Source of the DNA: an uncultured Mucilaginibacter sp.
Lineage (GTDB): Bacteria; Bacteroidota; Bacteroidia; Sphingobacteriales; Sphingobacteriaceae
DNA: 62,412 nt
Reading direction: 5' to 3'
Assembly: GCA_903915155.1 (NCBI GenBank)
Contig: CAIWRU010000145.1
Location: 1-62,412 of the forward strand
Of the stretch, positions 43,796 through 52,658 are shown piece after piece. How positions within the stretch are numbered: position 1 is the stretch's first letter; each line of letters opens with the position of its first letter. The translations under genes and the position numbers were made by a program. The notes beneath the pieces are model-generated. The model searched no databases and was not told the DNA's origin. It saw only the letters and a list, made by a program, of their open reading frames with translations.

Positions 43796-43817
43796 AAATT
43801 TAGACAAGTCTAAATTT
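43796..43817 (+). promoter_or_regulatory. DtxR/MntR-like palindromic operator candidate
   Basis: AAATTTAGAC-AA-GTCTAAATTT is a perfect 10-bp-arm palindrome. It resembles the TTTAGnC..GnCTAAA boxes bound by metal-sensing DtxR/MntR-type repressors. It sits 73 bp upstream of the porin start and 39 bp beyond the end of the P-type ATPase gene, in a 132-bp AT-rich gap. The link to a specific repressor is inference. Confidence 0.5.
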
Positions 43818-43855
43818 TGTTGATTTTATATAAATAGCCTGGCACGATACCCGTA

Positions 43856-46570
43856 TTATAACCACTGACTAAACTTCCTGATAAACCAGTTTTTTATGAG
43901 CTGGGTAAGCAGGCAATAGGTGAATAAGATGCCAAACAACCATGGAAAAAAGCTTAAGGGCATTGGCACCAGTTTAAAGGCACCCGCTACCGGTGTAAAT
44001 GGTAAAACAATGCCAATAAGCATTATAAACGAGGTAAGCGCAACTACAGGCGCTGCGGCCCAACTTTGCACAAATGGTATCTTGCGTGTGCGTATCATGT
44101 GTACAATAAGGGTTTGGGACAACAAACTTTCGATGAACCAGCCGGTTTGGAAAAAATTTTCATGGGCAGGTGAGTTTGCCTTAAATACGAACCATAATAC
44201 CGCGAATGTGGCGTAATCAAATATGGAGCTGATGGGCCCGATATAAAGCATAAACTTACTGATACCACCTGCATCCCATTTGCGGGGGGTAACAATGTAA
44301 TCTTCATCCATTACATCCCAGGGGATAGAGATCTGCGAAATATCGTACAACAGGTTATTAATAAGTATCTGAATAGGCAGCATGGGCAGGAACGGTAGCA
44401 AGGCACTTGCACCCAGCATGCTGAACATATTGCCAAAGTTGCTGCTGGCCGTCATTTTTATGTACTTAATAATATTGCCAAATGTGCGGCGACCGTATAT
44501 TACGCCTTTGCGTAATACCATCAGGTCCTTTTCCAGAAGGATGATGTCGGCGCTTTCCTTGGCAATGTCGACGGCAGTATCAACAGAGATACCTACATCG
44601 GCATCGCGCAGGGCGGCGGCATCGTTTATACCATCGCCCATAAAACCTACGGTATGGCCCCTGGCCTGCAACAGCTTTACCACCCTTGATTTTTGCAGCG
44701 GGCTAAGCTTGGCCAATATGGTAACATCATCAATGCGGGTGCTTAGCTGTTCATCGTCCATGCTTTCAATATCTTTCCCTAACAAGATATTGGCAACCGG
44801 TATGCCTACATCCCTGCATATTTTTTTGGTTACCACTTCGTTATCTCCGGTTAGTACTTTTATGCTGATTCCTAACTGATGCAAAGCCTCGATAGCCGGT
44901 TTGGCCGATGGTTTGGCAGGATCAAGAAAACCAACAAAGCCTGTGAGTATCATGTTGCATTCATCGGCTCTGCTGTAGGTAAGCGGCCGTTCATCATATT
45001 GTTTAATGGCAACCAGCAGCACCCTTAACCCTTCTTCATTCAGCTTACGTGAAGTTTTAAGTATGGTTTCGCGCATTTTATCGTCCATAGGGATAATAGC
45101 ATCACTCTTAATTTGCAGCTCATTATCTTCGCCGGGGTCGAAGGCATAAGTGCACAGGTCGAGCACTTCTTCAACCGCGCCTTTGCATATCAGCAAGTGC
45201 TTATGATTGTTTTCCTCCAAAATAACCGACATGCGCCTGCGCTGAAAATCAAAGGGGATCTCGTCTACCTTTTTATAAGCCTCGCCTTCTTTCAGGCAGT
45301 CGTGCAGTTCCACATGCTCCAGTACGGCTACATCCAGTAAATTTTTTAGCCCGGTTTGGTGATAGCTGTTTAAGTAGGCCCATTTCATTACCTCGTTATC
45401 TTCAAAACCGAATACATTCAGGTGGCGCTCCAAAACAATTTTATCCATGGTGAGCGTGCCGGTTTTATCGGTACACAAAATATCCATAGCGCCAATGTTC
45501 TGAATTGCGTTGAGGCGCTTAACCACCACCTTGCGTTTCGACATGTTTACTGCGCCTTTGGCAAGATTGGCGGTTACTATCATGGGCAGCATTTCGGGGG
45601 TTAAGCCTACGGCTATGGATATGCCGAACAGTAGCGCCTCGAGCCAGTCGTGCTTGGTTAGGCCGTTAATTAAAAACACCAGCGGCACCATCACCAGCAT
45701 AAATTTTATGAGCAACCAGCTTACGCTGTTTACGCCTTTGTCAAAACTTGTTTCGGCGCGTTTACCAACCAGCGATTTTGAAAGCGAGCCGAAATAGGTA
45801 TCGGCACCGGTGTTAACTACTATTGCAAGCGCGGTACCGCTCACTACGTTGGTGCCCATAAAACAAACATTGTCCAGTTCGAGTGGTGAACGCTCTGCGG
45901 CTTTTGGGTTGACCGATTCGGTTTTTTCAACCGGCAATGCCTCACCGGTTAAAATGGCCTGGCTTACAAAAAGGTCCTTCGATTGCATGATGCGTACATC
46001 GGCAGGTATCATATCGCCGGCTGAAAGTTGTATGATGTCGCCCGGCACCAGTTTTTTTATGTCGATCTCTTTTTTCTCTTCCCCGGCACGCAAAACGGTA
46101 GCCGTGGTTTTCACCATCGATTTTAATTTTTCAGCCGCCTGGTTGCTGCGAAACTCCTGTACAAAGCGCAGCATGGCACTTAGTATAACCATTATGCTGA
46201 TGACCAGTACGGTGGTATAATCCTTATCGGCAGGGGCCTGGATGATGACATCGGTGACGAGCGATATAATGGCCAGCGCCAGTAAAACGCCAATGAACGG
46301 GTTTAAGAAAGCCTCGAAGAACTGGACGTACCATTTCGGCGCTTTCTCGTGGGCTACTTCATTCAGGCCATAGACAGCTAAGCGTTCCCTTACCCCGGCT
46401 GGGGACAGGCCGTTCTTGCTGCTTTCGAGCATAAAAAAAACTGCTGCCATGTTACCGGCGGCGGCTTCTTTTATACGTAGAGCTGAAGCGTTGTCAAATT
46501 CAGATGTGTGCTTGCCGTTGTTTTTGCCAATGGAACGCAAAGCGTTGTTTAATTTTCCTCTTTTAAGCAT
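43856..46570 (-). CDS. mgtA: Magnesium-type P-ATPase (MgtA-like)
   Basis: A 904-residue P-type ATPase of the IIIB (magnesium-translocating) group. The N-terminal cation-transporter domain and actuator domain (ILTGEALPVEKTESV) precede the phosphorylation site CTDKTGTLTMDKI. The nucleotide-binding and hinge regions follow (ICKGAVEEVLDL, KVLTGDNEVVTKKI, GFMGDGINDAAALRDADVGISVDTAVDIAKESADIIL). About ten transmembrane helices are seen, with PFLPMLPIQILINNLLYDISQ. It imports Mg2+ (possibly other divalent ions). It is upstream of the porin and downstream of the Fur-like gene, all minus strand. Confidence 0.92.
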   Translation of the reverse strand: MLKRGKLNNALRSIGKNNGKHTSEFDNASALRIKEAAAGNMAAVFFMLESSKNGLSPAGVRERLAVYGLNEVAHEKAPKWYVQFFEAFLNPFIGVLLALAIISLVTDVIIQAPADKDYTTVLVISIMVILSAMLRFVQEFRSNQAAEKLKSMVKTTATVLRAGEEKKEIDIKKLVPGDIIQLSAGDMIPADVRIMQSKDLFVSQAILTGEALPVEKTESVNPKAAERSPLELDNVCFMGTNVVSGTALAIVVNTGADTYFGSLSKSLVGKRAETSFDKGVNSVSWLLIKFMLVMVPLVFLINGLTKHDWLEALLFGISIAVGLTPEMLPMIVTANLAKGAVNMSKRKVVVKRLNAIQNIGAMDILCTDKTGTLTMDKIVLERHLNVFGFEDNEVMKWAYLNSYHQTGLKNLLDVAVLEHVELHDCLKEGEAYKKVDEIPFDFQRRRMSVILEENNHKHLLICKGAVEEVLDLCTYAFDPGEDNELQIKSDAIIPMDDKMRETILKTSRKLNEEGLRVLLVAIKQYDERPLTYSRADECNMILTGFVGFLDPAKPSAKPAIEALHQLGISIKVLTGDNEVVTKKICRDVGIPVANILLGKDIESMDDEQLSTRIDDVTILAKLSPLQKSRVVKLLQARGHTVGFMGDGINDAAALRDADVGISVDTAVDIAKESADIILLEKDLMVLRKGVIYGRRTFGNIIKYIKMTASSNFGNMFSMLGASALLPFLPMLPIQILINNLLYDISQISIPWDVMDEDYIVTPRKWDAGGISKFMLYIGPISSIFDYATFAVLWFVFKANSPAHENFFQTGWFIESLLSQTLIVHMIRTRKIPFVQSWAAAPVVALTSFIMLIGIVLPFTPVAGAFKLVPMPLSFFPWLFGILFTYCLLTQLIKNWFIRKFSQWL

Positions 46571-46730
46571 AGCAGTAAGTGTTAGCCCGCTAACCGGGCA
46601 GCTTAAAAGAGGGCAGACCGGTTAATGGGTAATTAATGAGTTTCGGTATGTTCTACTCGGACCGGTATCCATTTTGATTCGTTTTAATTTTCGGCAAAGA
46701 AAGGAAAATAAGGAGTGCAATGGTATTGCA

Positions 46731-47147
46731 TTATTTTTTGCAGTTACTGCAAACGCCTTTAACTACAAGGTTCATTTCGGCGGGGGTGAAATCGGCGGGC
46801 AGCGCCACTTCAGGTATTTTGCTATTGGGGAGGCAAAAAGTTTCTTTACAACTTACGCAGTAAAAATGCACGTGCAGGTCGTGGTGCTGGTTGGTGTCAC
46901 ATTCATCGGCACAAAGCGCATATTTTGGTGAGCCGGTGCCATCATCGATGATGTGAATGAGGCCCTTTTCGGAGAAGGTTTTTAGCGTGCGATAGATGGT
47001 GATCCTGTCGGCAGGCTGCAGGCTTTTTTCAATATCACTTAAACTAACCGCCGAATGCTGTTGCAGCAACGAATCAAGCACCAACAGCCGCATGGCAGTT
47101 GGGTTGATGTTTTTAGCGATCAGTTTTTGTTCGGTGTTATTGTTCAT
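46731..47147 (-). CDS. Fur-family metal-responsive repressor
   Basis: A 138-residue Fur-type regulator. The winged helix is in MRLLVLDSLLQQHSAVSLSDIEKSLQPADRITIYRTLKTFSEKGLIH. The metal/dimerisation part has HHDLHVHFYCVSCKETFCLP and a final CSNCKK, giving a Cys4 zinc site. A TTG at 47156 would add three residues, but ATG at 47147 is a better start. A TAAATTTG box (47154-47161, minus strand) lies just before it, so the mRNA could be nearly leaderless. It could be Fur, Zur or PerR; the residues do not decide. Confidence 0.9.
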   Translation of the reverse strand: MNNNTEQKLIAKNINPTAMRLLVLDSLLQQHSAVSLSDIEKSLQPADRITIYRTLKTFSEKGLIHIIDDGTGSPKYALCADECDTNQHHDLHVHFYCVSCKETFCLPNSKIPEVALPADFTPAEMNLVVKGVCSNCKK

Positions 47148-47226
47148 TTTGCGCAAATTTAAGCGTTTATCATGAAGCTTACATGATGAAGATTGAATAT
47201 TAAAACGAGGCAGTACAAACGACTAT

Positions 47227-47445
47227 GTTTTTAGTTATAATGCCTTTTTCATCGCAAATAATTGAAAAAACATCATTTTTTTGATTTTTACAATGATTAA
47301 GCCTTTTTTGGGCTATTTTTGATAAAATAAAGCAATTTTAGGTCATTTTGTTAACGATTATTCGATTTTTTGACCGATTTTATGCTTAAAAACGATAGTT
47401 TTTAGGTGGTTTTTGATGGATTTTTCGTTAAAAAAAGTTAAAAAA
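47227..47445 (+). other. Phased A/T tracts, predicted curved DNA
   Basis: Runs of four to seven T (or A) recur about every 10-11 bp. From 47366 the run centres fall near 47368, 47379, 47390, 47401, 47412, 47423, 47433 and 47443; looser phasing is seen from 47276. This helical repeat spacing is the hallmark of intrinsically bent DNA. The stretch ends directly at a promoter-like sequence. The rest of the 47148-47777 gap (about 47590-47777) has a GC-rich hairpin (near 47681-47711) but no gene. Confidence 0.65.
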
Positions 47446-47477
47446 TTGTAATTCTAAGTTCATACATTATATATTTG
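47446..47477 (+). promoter_or_regulatory. Bacteroidota-type promoter
   Basis: TTG at 47446-47448 and TATATTTG at 47470-47477 are separated by 21 nt, fitting TTG-N(17-23)-TAnnTTTG. It is immediately downstream of the phased tracts. The predicted start is near 47484. Confidence 0.6.
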
Positions 47478-47483
47478 TGTTAT

Positions 47484-47581
47484 TGTTATTATCGGTCTAA
47501 CAAGCTTGTTCTTTATGATATAATAATGAGGTCAGTTAAAATGAAAAAAAGAGATGGCTGGAATGCTCTCTCTTTTTTTTT
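47484..47581 (+). ncRNA. Candidate small RNA
   Basis: Between the promoter and a hairpin followed by nine T lies ~97 nt with no credible ORF. It contains a perfect 12-bp palindrome (AACAAGCTTGTT, 47499-47510). The final hairpin pairs 47544-47554 with 47569-47579. It matches no known RNA family that I can recognise. It is inferred only from promoter, palindrome and terminator. Confidence 0.4.
47544..47581 (+). terminator. Hairpin with T9 tail
   Basis: AAAAAAAGAGA pairs with TCTCTTTTTTT across a 14-nt loop, and the run of Ts extends past the stem. The stem is AT-rich, so it may act in both directions. It would end the candidate small RNA, and on the other strand lie downstream of recO. Confidence 0.55.
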
Positions 47582-47777
47582 GCCTATACCTCACCCCCCG
47601 CCCTCTCCAAAATGGTTGTAACCGCGGCACGGTAACCTGTCGCGCTCTGTTTACCCACCCCGGCTTCGCTTCGCTCGTCGACCCTCCCTTTGCTGCGCAC
47701 AAGGAGGGTGAAAATTATTCCTTAACTTAATGATGAATTGTTGACCACCCTAAAGGAGTGAATTATTTAAACGAGTA

Positions 47778-48503
47778 TTACCCCAATACTTCTTCAAGCA
47801 CACCTTGCGAACGGATGTTCCCAAAACTTTCAATGTGCAAAGCGTAATATTCAAGTAATTTATTGAGCAGATAACGGCGGTCGTCGTTGGTTAATTTAAG
47901 CTGAGGGCAATCCTCAAAGCTGCATTGCAATAGCGCGTAAAAATTTTGCGTATGTGGGGCAGACAGGTATGAAAAACCGCCGGGTTTGTGGCGCAGAAAA
48001 GCGCCATTCTTCATATCGAAATAATCGGCATTAGCGGCAAACGTGGTATCGGGATAAAAGCCGAGGTAACGGGTTAGCTGAATTAAAAACAACAAATGAA
48101 AATTCGCCAGGCCCTCGGTTTGGTGGTCGAGCCATTCTACCGAACTAAAAACAAATTCAAACAGACTCTCGTCCGCGCCCTGTTGCCTTACGGCTTTATA
48201 CAATACTTCATTCAGGAAAATAGCGATGCAGCTTTTTATCACATCATAGGGGATTGATAACAATACCGGCGAATTCTTCAGTTCAGCCACACGTTGTATG
48301 CTGTTGGTGCCTTTATGGTATACTACCACATCCAGCAAATGCAGGGGTTGCAGCATATTTTGGGTGATCTTTGCCCTCGGCTTCTTTACCCCGTTAATGA
48401 TGTATGATTGCAGACCAAATTTCTCTGTAAAAAGCTGGACGATGACGCTGCTCTCGCCGTAATCGGTGGTTTTGAATACAATGGCGCGGGTTTTATGCAG
48501 CAT
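47778..48503 (-). CDS. recO: DNA repair protein RecO
   Basis: RecO works with RecR and RecF to load RecA on gapped DNA. The N-terminal OB fold is MLHKTRAIVFKTTDYGESSVIVQLFTEKFGLQSYIINGVKK. The middle is helical (FLNEVLYKAVRQQGADESLFEFVFSSVEWLDHQ), and the C-terminus has the YLLNKLLEYYALHIESFGNIRSQGVLEEVL helix. The usual zinc-finger cysteines are absent, as in other Bacteroidota copies. Length 241 aa fits. hisS ends 36 bp upstream on the same strand. Confidence 0.93.
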   Translation of the reverse strand: MLHKTRAIVFKTTDYGESSVIVQLFTEKFGLQSYIINGVKKPRAKITQNMLQPLHLLDVVVYHKGTNSIQRVAELKNSPVLLSIPYDVIKSCIAIFLNEVLYKAVRQQGADESLFEFVFSSVEWLDHQTEGLANFHLLFLIQLTRYLGFYPDTTFAANADYFDMKNGAFLRHKPGGFSYLSAPHTQNFYALLQCSFEDCPQLKLTNDDRRYLLNKLLEYYALHIESFGNIRSQGVLEEVLG

Positions 48504-48539
48504 GATCAGCCCCTTTTAATTCGGTTAGCAGTAAACGGT

Positions 48540-49979
48540 CTATTTCAAGCGCTCAACTATTGCCTCAGCAGTCAGTTTATCCTGTATACCACTGTGCATA
48601 TCTTTAAGACTCAACAACCCGCTTTGCATTTCATCGCTGCCGATAACTATGGTATATGGAATCTGCTTATTATTGGCGTATTCCATTTGCTTTTTGATCT
48701 TGGCACCTGCCGGATAAAGCTCGGTGTTTATGTTGTTGCGGCGCAGGCTATGCAGCAATGGCAAGGCATATTTTTCACCTTCGACATCGAAGCAGCAGAT
48801 GAGCACTTTGGTGGTTTGGTTAGTTTCGGTGGGGAACAGGTTAAGTTCATCCATTACATCATATATCCTGTCGGCACCGAAAGAGATGCCCACGCCGGTA
48901 AGGTCTTTTAAACCGAACATACCCGTCAAATCATCATAACGGCCACCGCCGCCTATGCTGCCCATGGCCACTTCATTGGTTTTCACTTCGAATATGGCGC
49001 CGGTATAATAATTCAAACCGCGGGCTAGGGTGATGTCAAGTTGCAAATTCGCAGTTTGCAACGGACAGTCGGCAATGTAATTAAACACCGTTTCAATTTC
49101 TTCGCAGCCTTTTAGTCCCGTTGTTGATGTACTTAAGGCTTTACGCAGGCTTTGCAATTTTTCTTCATTCGAGCCCTCCAGTAAAATAACCGGTTTTAGT
49201 TTTTCAATATCATCGGTGCTAAAACCCTTTTCCAAAAGCTCTTTGGTTACGCCATCCAGGCCAATTTTATCCAACTTATCAATGGCTACAGTTAGGTCGA
49301 TAATGTTATCGGCTTTGCCTATTATTTCGGCTATGCCCGATAGTATTTTGCGGTTGTTGATCTTTATGGTGAAGTCCTTTAAACCCAGTTTAGTTAGGGC
49401 CTCGTCATATATCATCACAAACTCTGCCTCGTTCAATAACGATGGCGAGCCAACCACATCGGCATCGCACTGGTAAAACTCGCGGTAGCGGCCTCGTTGC
49501 GGCCTGTCGGCACGCCAAACGGGTTGCACCTGGAAGCGTTTGAACGGGAAGGTAATCTCGTTCTGGTGCATTACTACATAGCGGGCGAAAGGTACGGTGA
49601 GGTCGTAGCGGAGGGCTTTTTCGGAGATTTTTGAAGCAAGTTCATTAGCCATGTGTTCTTGCTGATTCTTCATTCTATAATATTCACTAAAACCCTCAGC
49701 TTCAGATGTAAGTACGATTTTTTTTACAACGTCCAAAGCTTCTTTCTTTGCGCTTATAAAATCACCGTTATTTAATATCTTAAATATCAACTTATCTCCT
49801 TCATCGCCATACTTTCCCATTAAGGTAGACGAATTTTCCATGGCCGGAGTCTCAATTTGCTGGTAGCCGTATTTGCGGAAAACGCCCTTTATGGTATCGA
49901 AAATTAAGTTGCGCCTCACCATTTCGGTGGGTGAAAAATCGCGGGTGCCTTTAGGTACTGATGGTTTGATGGATGCCAT
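48540..49979 (-). CDS. hisS: Histidine--tRNA ligase
   Basis: A class II synthetase. [23 protein letters not shown] and motif 1 are followed by [16 protein letters not shown], motif 2 [23 protein letters not shown], the His-specific [14 protein letters not shown] and motif 3 GISFGADRI. The C-terminal anticodon-binding domain spans [31 protein letters not shown]. The open frame extends to 49994, but ATG 49979 ([14 protein letters not shown]) fits the family. Length 480 aa. Confidence 0.96.
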   Translation of the reverse strand: MASIKPSVPKGTRDFSPTEMVRRNLIFDTIKGVFRKYGYQQIETPAMENSSTLMGKYGDEGDKLIFKILNNGDFISAKKEALDVVKKIVLTSEAEGFSEYYRMKNQQEHMANELASKISEKALRYDLTVPFARYVVMHQNEITFPFKRFQVQPVWRADRPQRGRYREFYQCDADVVGSPSLLNEAEFVMIYDEALTKLGLKDFTIKINNRKILSGIAEIIGKADNIIDLTVAIDKLDKIGLDGVTKELLEKGFSTDDIEKLKPVILLEGSNEEKLQSLRKALSTSTTGLKGCEEIETVFNYIADCPLQTANLQLDITLARGLNYYTGAIFEVKTNEVAMGSIGGGGRYDDLTGMFGLKDLTGVGISFGADRIYDVMDELNLFPTETNQTTKVLICCFDVEGEKYALPLLHSLRRNNINTELYPAGAKIKKQMEYANNKQIPYTIVIGSDEMQSGLLSLKDMHSGIQDKLTAEAIVERLK

Positions 49980-50132
49980 GCGGCAAATGTACAAAAATAG
50001 CCGTTTATAGCCATTTGTTTATGTTTGTGTAAAATGACGGTGATATTGAAACTTTACAGCCCGGTTTCCGTATTAACACGCCTACCTCTATGAGGAATAT
50101 TATATTGAACTAACCAGGTACTTTTATCACAA

Positions 50133-50636
50133 ATGCACTACATCATTGCCGAAACACCACGCCTTATCATTCGCGAATTTTTGCTCCGCGAGGAAGAAAT
50201 TTATCTGAACCATTTTATCGACGACGAAGTTTGCCAATTTATCCCCAAACGCAGCCGCGAAGAAAGGGTGAATATATTTCTTTCGGCCCTGGTAAACTAT
50301 ATATCGAATAAACAGCTGGGTATTTGGGGTATTTTTGACAAAGCCACCGGTGATTTTGTGGGTAGCTGCCTGCTGCGCTATTTTAATAATGAAATGGATA
50401 AAATAGAGCTGGGTTACAGTCTTGAAAAAAAATACTGGGGCAAAGGCCTGGCCAGCGAAATGGCAAGAGCAATGGTAGCCTACGCCTTTGAACACAATGA
50501 GGCAGCCGAAGTGGTAGCCGTTACCGACATAGCAAACATAGGCTCACAGCGCGTATTGGAAAAAGCCGGGCTGATTCGGGTTGAAAATATTGTAAGGGAT
50601 GGGGAAGAGCTGGCGTATTTTAAGAAGATAGGGTAA
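50133..50636 (+). CDS. GNAT-family N-acetyltransferase
   Basis: A RimJ/RimL-like GNAT of 167 residues. It opens HYIIAETPRLIIREFLLREEEIYLNHF. The acetyl-CoA pyrophosphate-binding loop is LEKKYWGKGLASEMARAMVAYAFEH, followed by AVTDIANIGSQRVLEKAGLIRVEN, typical of this group. It probably acetylates a small molecule or a protein N-terminus. It is an isolated plus-strand gene between two minus-strand groups. Confidence 0.9.
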   Translation: MHYIIAETPRLIIREFLLREEEIYLNHFIDDEVCQFIPKRSREERVNIFLSALVNYISNKQLGIWGIFDKATGDFVGSCLLRYFNNEMDKIELGYSLEKKYWGKGLASEMARAMVAYAFEHNEAAEVVAVTDIANIGSQRVLEKAGLIRVENIVRDGEELAYFKKIG

Positions 50637-50641
50637 TTTTT

Positions 50642-51058
50642 TTAAAGATTAAAATTGTTTAAGAAGTTTGCCGGAGTAATAATTTTTATTGAGCGGAAGG
50701 GCGACAAAACGAGTAAATCATCGTCGCCAGTTACTATACATAGTGCCTTGCTATCATAAGCAAGATTTAGAAACTTGTTATCATCTGTATCCCTACAATC
50801 TGTAAAGCTACTTTTGGGCTTAATAATCATTCCTTCAGTTTCAAGTCGCTCAATAAACTCCATACGCTCACCCAGCTTAATATATTTATCAAACTTCGAC
50901 CGTATTAGTACCTTATTTAATTCCGATAAGTTTTCTTCCGAAAAAATTAAGTTGCCTGCTGTTATTGCTTTATTTAAAGCTTGCCTGCTGATGGATGAGG
51001 GTATTAAAAGCGCACTAATAAGTGAGTTTGTATCAAATACAAAGTTTTTATTCTTCAC
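50642..51058 (-). CDS. PIN-domain toxin (TIGR00305-like)
   Basis: A 138-residue PIN protein. NFVFDTNSLISALLIPSSISRQAL holds the first Asp and Asn, SFTDCRDTDDNKFLNLAYDSKALCIVTGDDDLL the acidic cluster and TGDxDLL motif common to the putative PIN toxin family. It should be an Mg-dependent RNase neutralised by the preceding gene. The start overlaps the antitoxin stop by 11 bases. Confidence 0.88.
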   Translation of the reverse strand: MKNKNFVFDTNSLISALLIPSSISRQALNKAITAGNLIFSEENLSELNKVLIRSKFDKYIKLGERMEFIERLETEGMIIKPKSSFTDCRDTDDNKFLNLAYDSKALCIVTGDDDLLVLSPFRSIKIITPANFLNNFNL

Positions 51059-51272
51059 TTAGTAACTTGTTCAATATATCTTCAGTAAGCCCGTTAGCTT
51101 CGGCCTCTTTTCCCACCCGGTCTAAAAACTGATAAAAATCTTCTCCATTTTTATCAAATGCGCGTTTGATTATACGATTAATCATATCGTTCAATTCCGT
51201 TTTTTTTTCATCGGAAGCCCGCATCCATTTTTTAGCGGCTACATCATCTACTTTCACCAATATCGTATCCAT
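51048..51272 (-). CDS. Antitoxin partner of PIN toxin
   Basis: A 74-residue acidic/basic helical protein: DTILVKVDDVAAKKWMRASDEKKTELNDMINRIIKRAF, then DRVGKEAEANGLTEDILNKLLSEE. The N-terminal part could form a beta strand plus helix, a DNA-binding unit, and the C-terminus should bind the toxin. A TATATTTG -7 box (51298-51305, minus strand) lies 25 bp upstream. No other family evidence is visible. Confidence 0.78.
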   Translation of the reverse strand: MDTILVKVDDVAAKKWMRASDEKKTELNDMINRIIKRAFDKNGEDFYQFLDRVGKEAEANGLTEDILNKLLSEE

Positions 51273-51317
51273 AGTAATGATCCTTTATCGTTTTAATCAA
51301 ATATAATCAATAAATAA

Positions 51318-51764
51318 TTAATTGGTATTACTCTTAAACTGTTTTACGATATCCTTACATCCTTCTTCAATCATCTCAAATACCGGCTGAAACTGGGTAT
51401 CGTCATAATAAGGGTCAGGCACTTCTTTATCGCCTAACAGCAACCTTACTTTAGCAGCGGCTTCTTGATTCGGCGCCATAGCCAGCACATCGGCATAATT
51501 GCTTTTGTCCATCACAAAAATAAGGTCGAACTCGTCAAAATCGCGCTTGCTGAATTTGCGGCATATTTGCCGGCTAATGTCGATTCCATTATTATGCGCC
51601 GCCCGCACTGAACGCCTGTCGGGGCCTTCGCCTACGTGCCATCCGCCTGTGCCCGCCGAATCTATTTGCCAATCGAGGCTATGCTTATCTGCCAGATGCT
51701 GCATCACACCTTCCGCCAGCGGCGAACGGCATATATTGCCGAGGCATACCATTAGTATTTTCAT
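51318..51764 (-). CDS. Low-molecular-weight protein tyrosine phosphatase
   Basis: This cytoplasmic phosphatase carries the P-loop VCLGNICRSPLAEGV (CxxxxxR with the nucleophile Cys at residue 7), and the acid Asp is in EVPDPYYDDTQF. The sequence DSAGTGGWHVGEGPDRRS is also typical. Length 148 aa is normal. It may control tyrosine phosphorylation linked to polysaccharide export, but no kinase is nearby. A repeat hairpin follows upstream. Confidence 0.95.
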   Translation of the reverse strand: MKILMVCLGNICRSPLAEGVMQHLADKHSLDWQIDSAGTGGWHVGEGPDRRSVRAAHNNGIDISRQICRKFSKRDFDEFDLIFVMDKSNYADVLAMAPNQEAAAKVRLLLGDKEVPDPYYDDTQFQPVFEMIEEGCKDIVKQFKSNTN

Positions 51765-51771
51765 TTTATTG

Positions 51772-51850
51772 AGGTAAAAGGCGAAAGGATAAAGGTTAAA
51801 GGTGCTCGTGGGTAAATTACCTTTCGCCTTTATCCTTTTACCTTTCGCCT
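51772..51850 (+). repeat. AGGTAAAAGGCGAAAGG-type inverted repeat
   Basis: The left arm is AGGTAAAAGGCGAAAGGATAA; the right arm is the near complement ending CTTTTACCTTTCGCC. The spacer has ~15 nt. It fills the gap between the phosphatase start and the nuclease stop. It has the same wordy, degenerate style as the elements at 4919 and 6381. Confidence 0.6.
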
Positions 51851-51856
51851 AAAATT

Positions 51857-52651
51857 TTAACCAAACAACTGATTCAATACCCCGGCCAATCGTACACCTG
51901 CTTTTAACAATTGGCGGTTAAGGGTATCAATGTGGCTAAAGTTGTATTTGTAATTTAAGTTGTCGCCGGGTTTTATATCGGTGTAAAGCACTTCGGCTAT
52001 CTGGTTCGATTCAAACAGCCATTTGCTTATCGGCGCGCGTTGCCATTCGGCGCGCTGGGCAGCTGTGGTATGGTTAATGGCAGTTGCATATTCGGTATAG
52101 CTCAGTTGTTGAAAATCTATCAATTGTGAATCCCAAACCGAATGCAAATTGGTGGGCTTATCGAACCAGTTCACCTTAAAATCGTTACCGCCTTTATCAT
52201 CGGCATGGGCAACGTGCATGGGCTGGTGTACATCCTCAACAATATGTATCAGCATGTGCAGGTAGAGTAGTTTATTGGGCGAAGAAATACCTTTCTTTTT
52301 TAATTCGCCTATCAAAAAGTTCAGCTTGGTATAGGCATCAACATTGGAATCCTGGTTTAAAAAATCAACCAACTCTGGGTAGGTGTAAGCCTTATTCAGA
52401 TCGACATAATGCCACGGCGATAAGTAGCTGTAGGCAGGGTCGGATTTTATAAAGTCGGCCCAGTTGCTGGCCAGGGCAATGGATTCATTGCCCAAAATAG
52501 CCTTTACAGCGGCTTTGGCTTTCGGGGTTAAATAACTCCCGGCAATTTGGCCGCAAATACGATGGCCGTTAGTACCCCAGGCCATTGCCTGCAGCGGGGC
52601 ATAAAATATAGCAATGCCCAATACCAGTTTCGTTAAAAAGCTTGTTTTCAT
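51857..52651 (-). CDS. S1/P1-type nuclease
   Basis: An exported, zinc-dependent nuclease that degrades single-stranded nucleic acids. The mature protein starts with the Trp of MAWGTNGHRICGQIAGSYL, which is the expected N-terminal zinc ligand after signal cleavage. HYVDLNKAY, LHMLIHIVEDVHQPMHVAHADDKGGNDFKVNWF and NLHSVWDSQLI supply the other His and Asp ligands. The signal peptide is TKLVLGIAIFYAPLQAMA. Length 264 aa is normal. Confidence 0.93.
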   Translation of the reverse strand: MKTSFLTKLVLGIAIFYAPLQAMAWGTNGHRICGQIAGSYLTPKAKAAVKAILGNESIALASNWADFIKSDPAYSYLSPWHYVDLNKAYTYPELVDFLNQDSNVDAYTKLNFLIGELKKKGISSPNKLLYLHMLIHIVEDVHQPMHVAHADDKGGNDFKVNWFDKPTNLHSVWDSQLIDFQQLSYTEYATAINHTTAAQRAEWQRAPISKWLFESNQIAEVLYTDIKPGDNLNYKYNFSHIDTLNRQLLKAGVRLAGVLNQLFG

Positions 52652-52658
52652 GGCGATA

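Noticed and set aside
43856..46570. TGEA instead of TGES in the P-type ATPase actuator domain
   Set aside because: I believe other magnesium-type ATPases share this, so I did not treat it as an anomaly.
47541..47621. 26-residue ORF overlapping the T9 hairpin (MKKRDGWNALSFF...)
   Set aside because: It crosses a terminator-like hairpin and continues into repeat-like sequence rich in Pro; more likely chance.
47581..47720. Possible tRNA or structured RNA in the GC-rich part of the gap before recO
   Set aside because: No cloverleaf arms or CCA end were found; only a short CCCTCC/GGAGGG hairpin.
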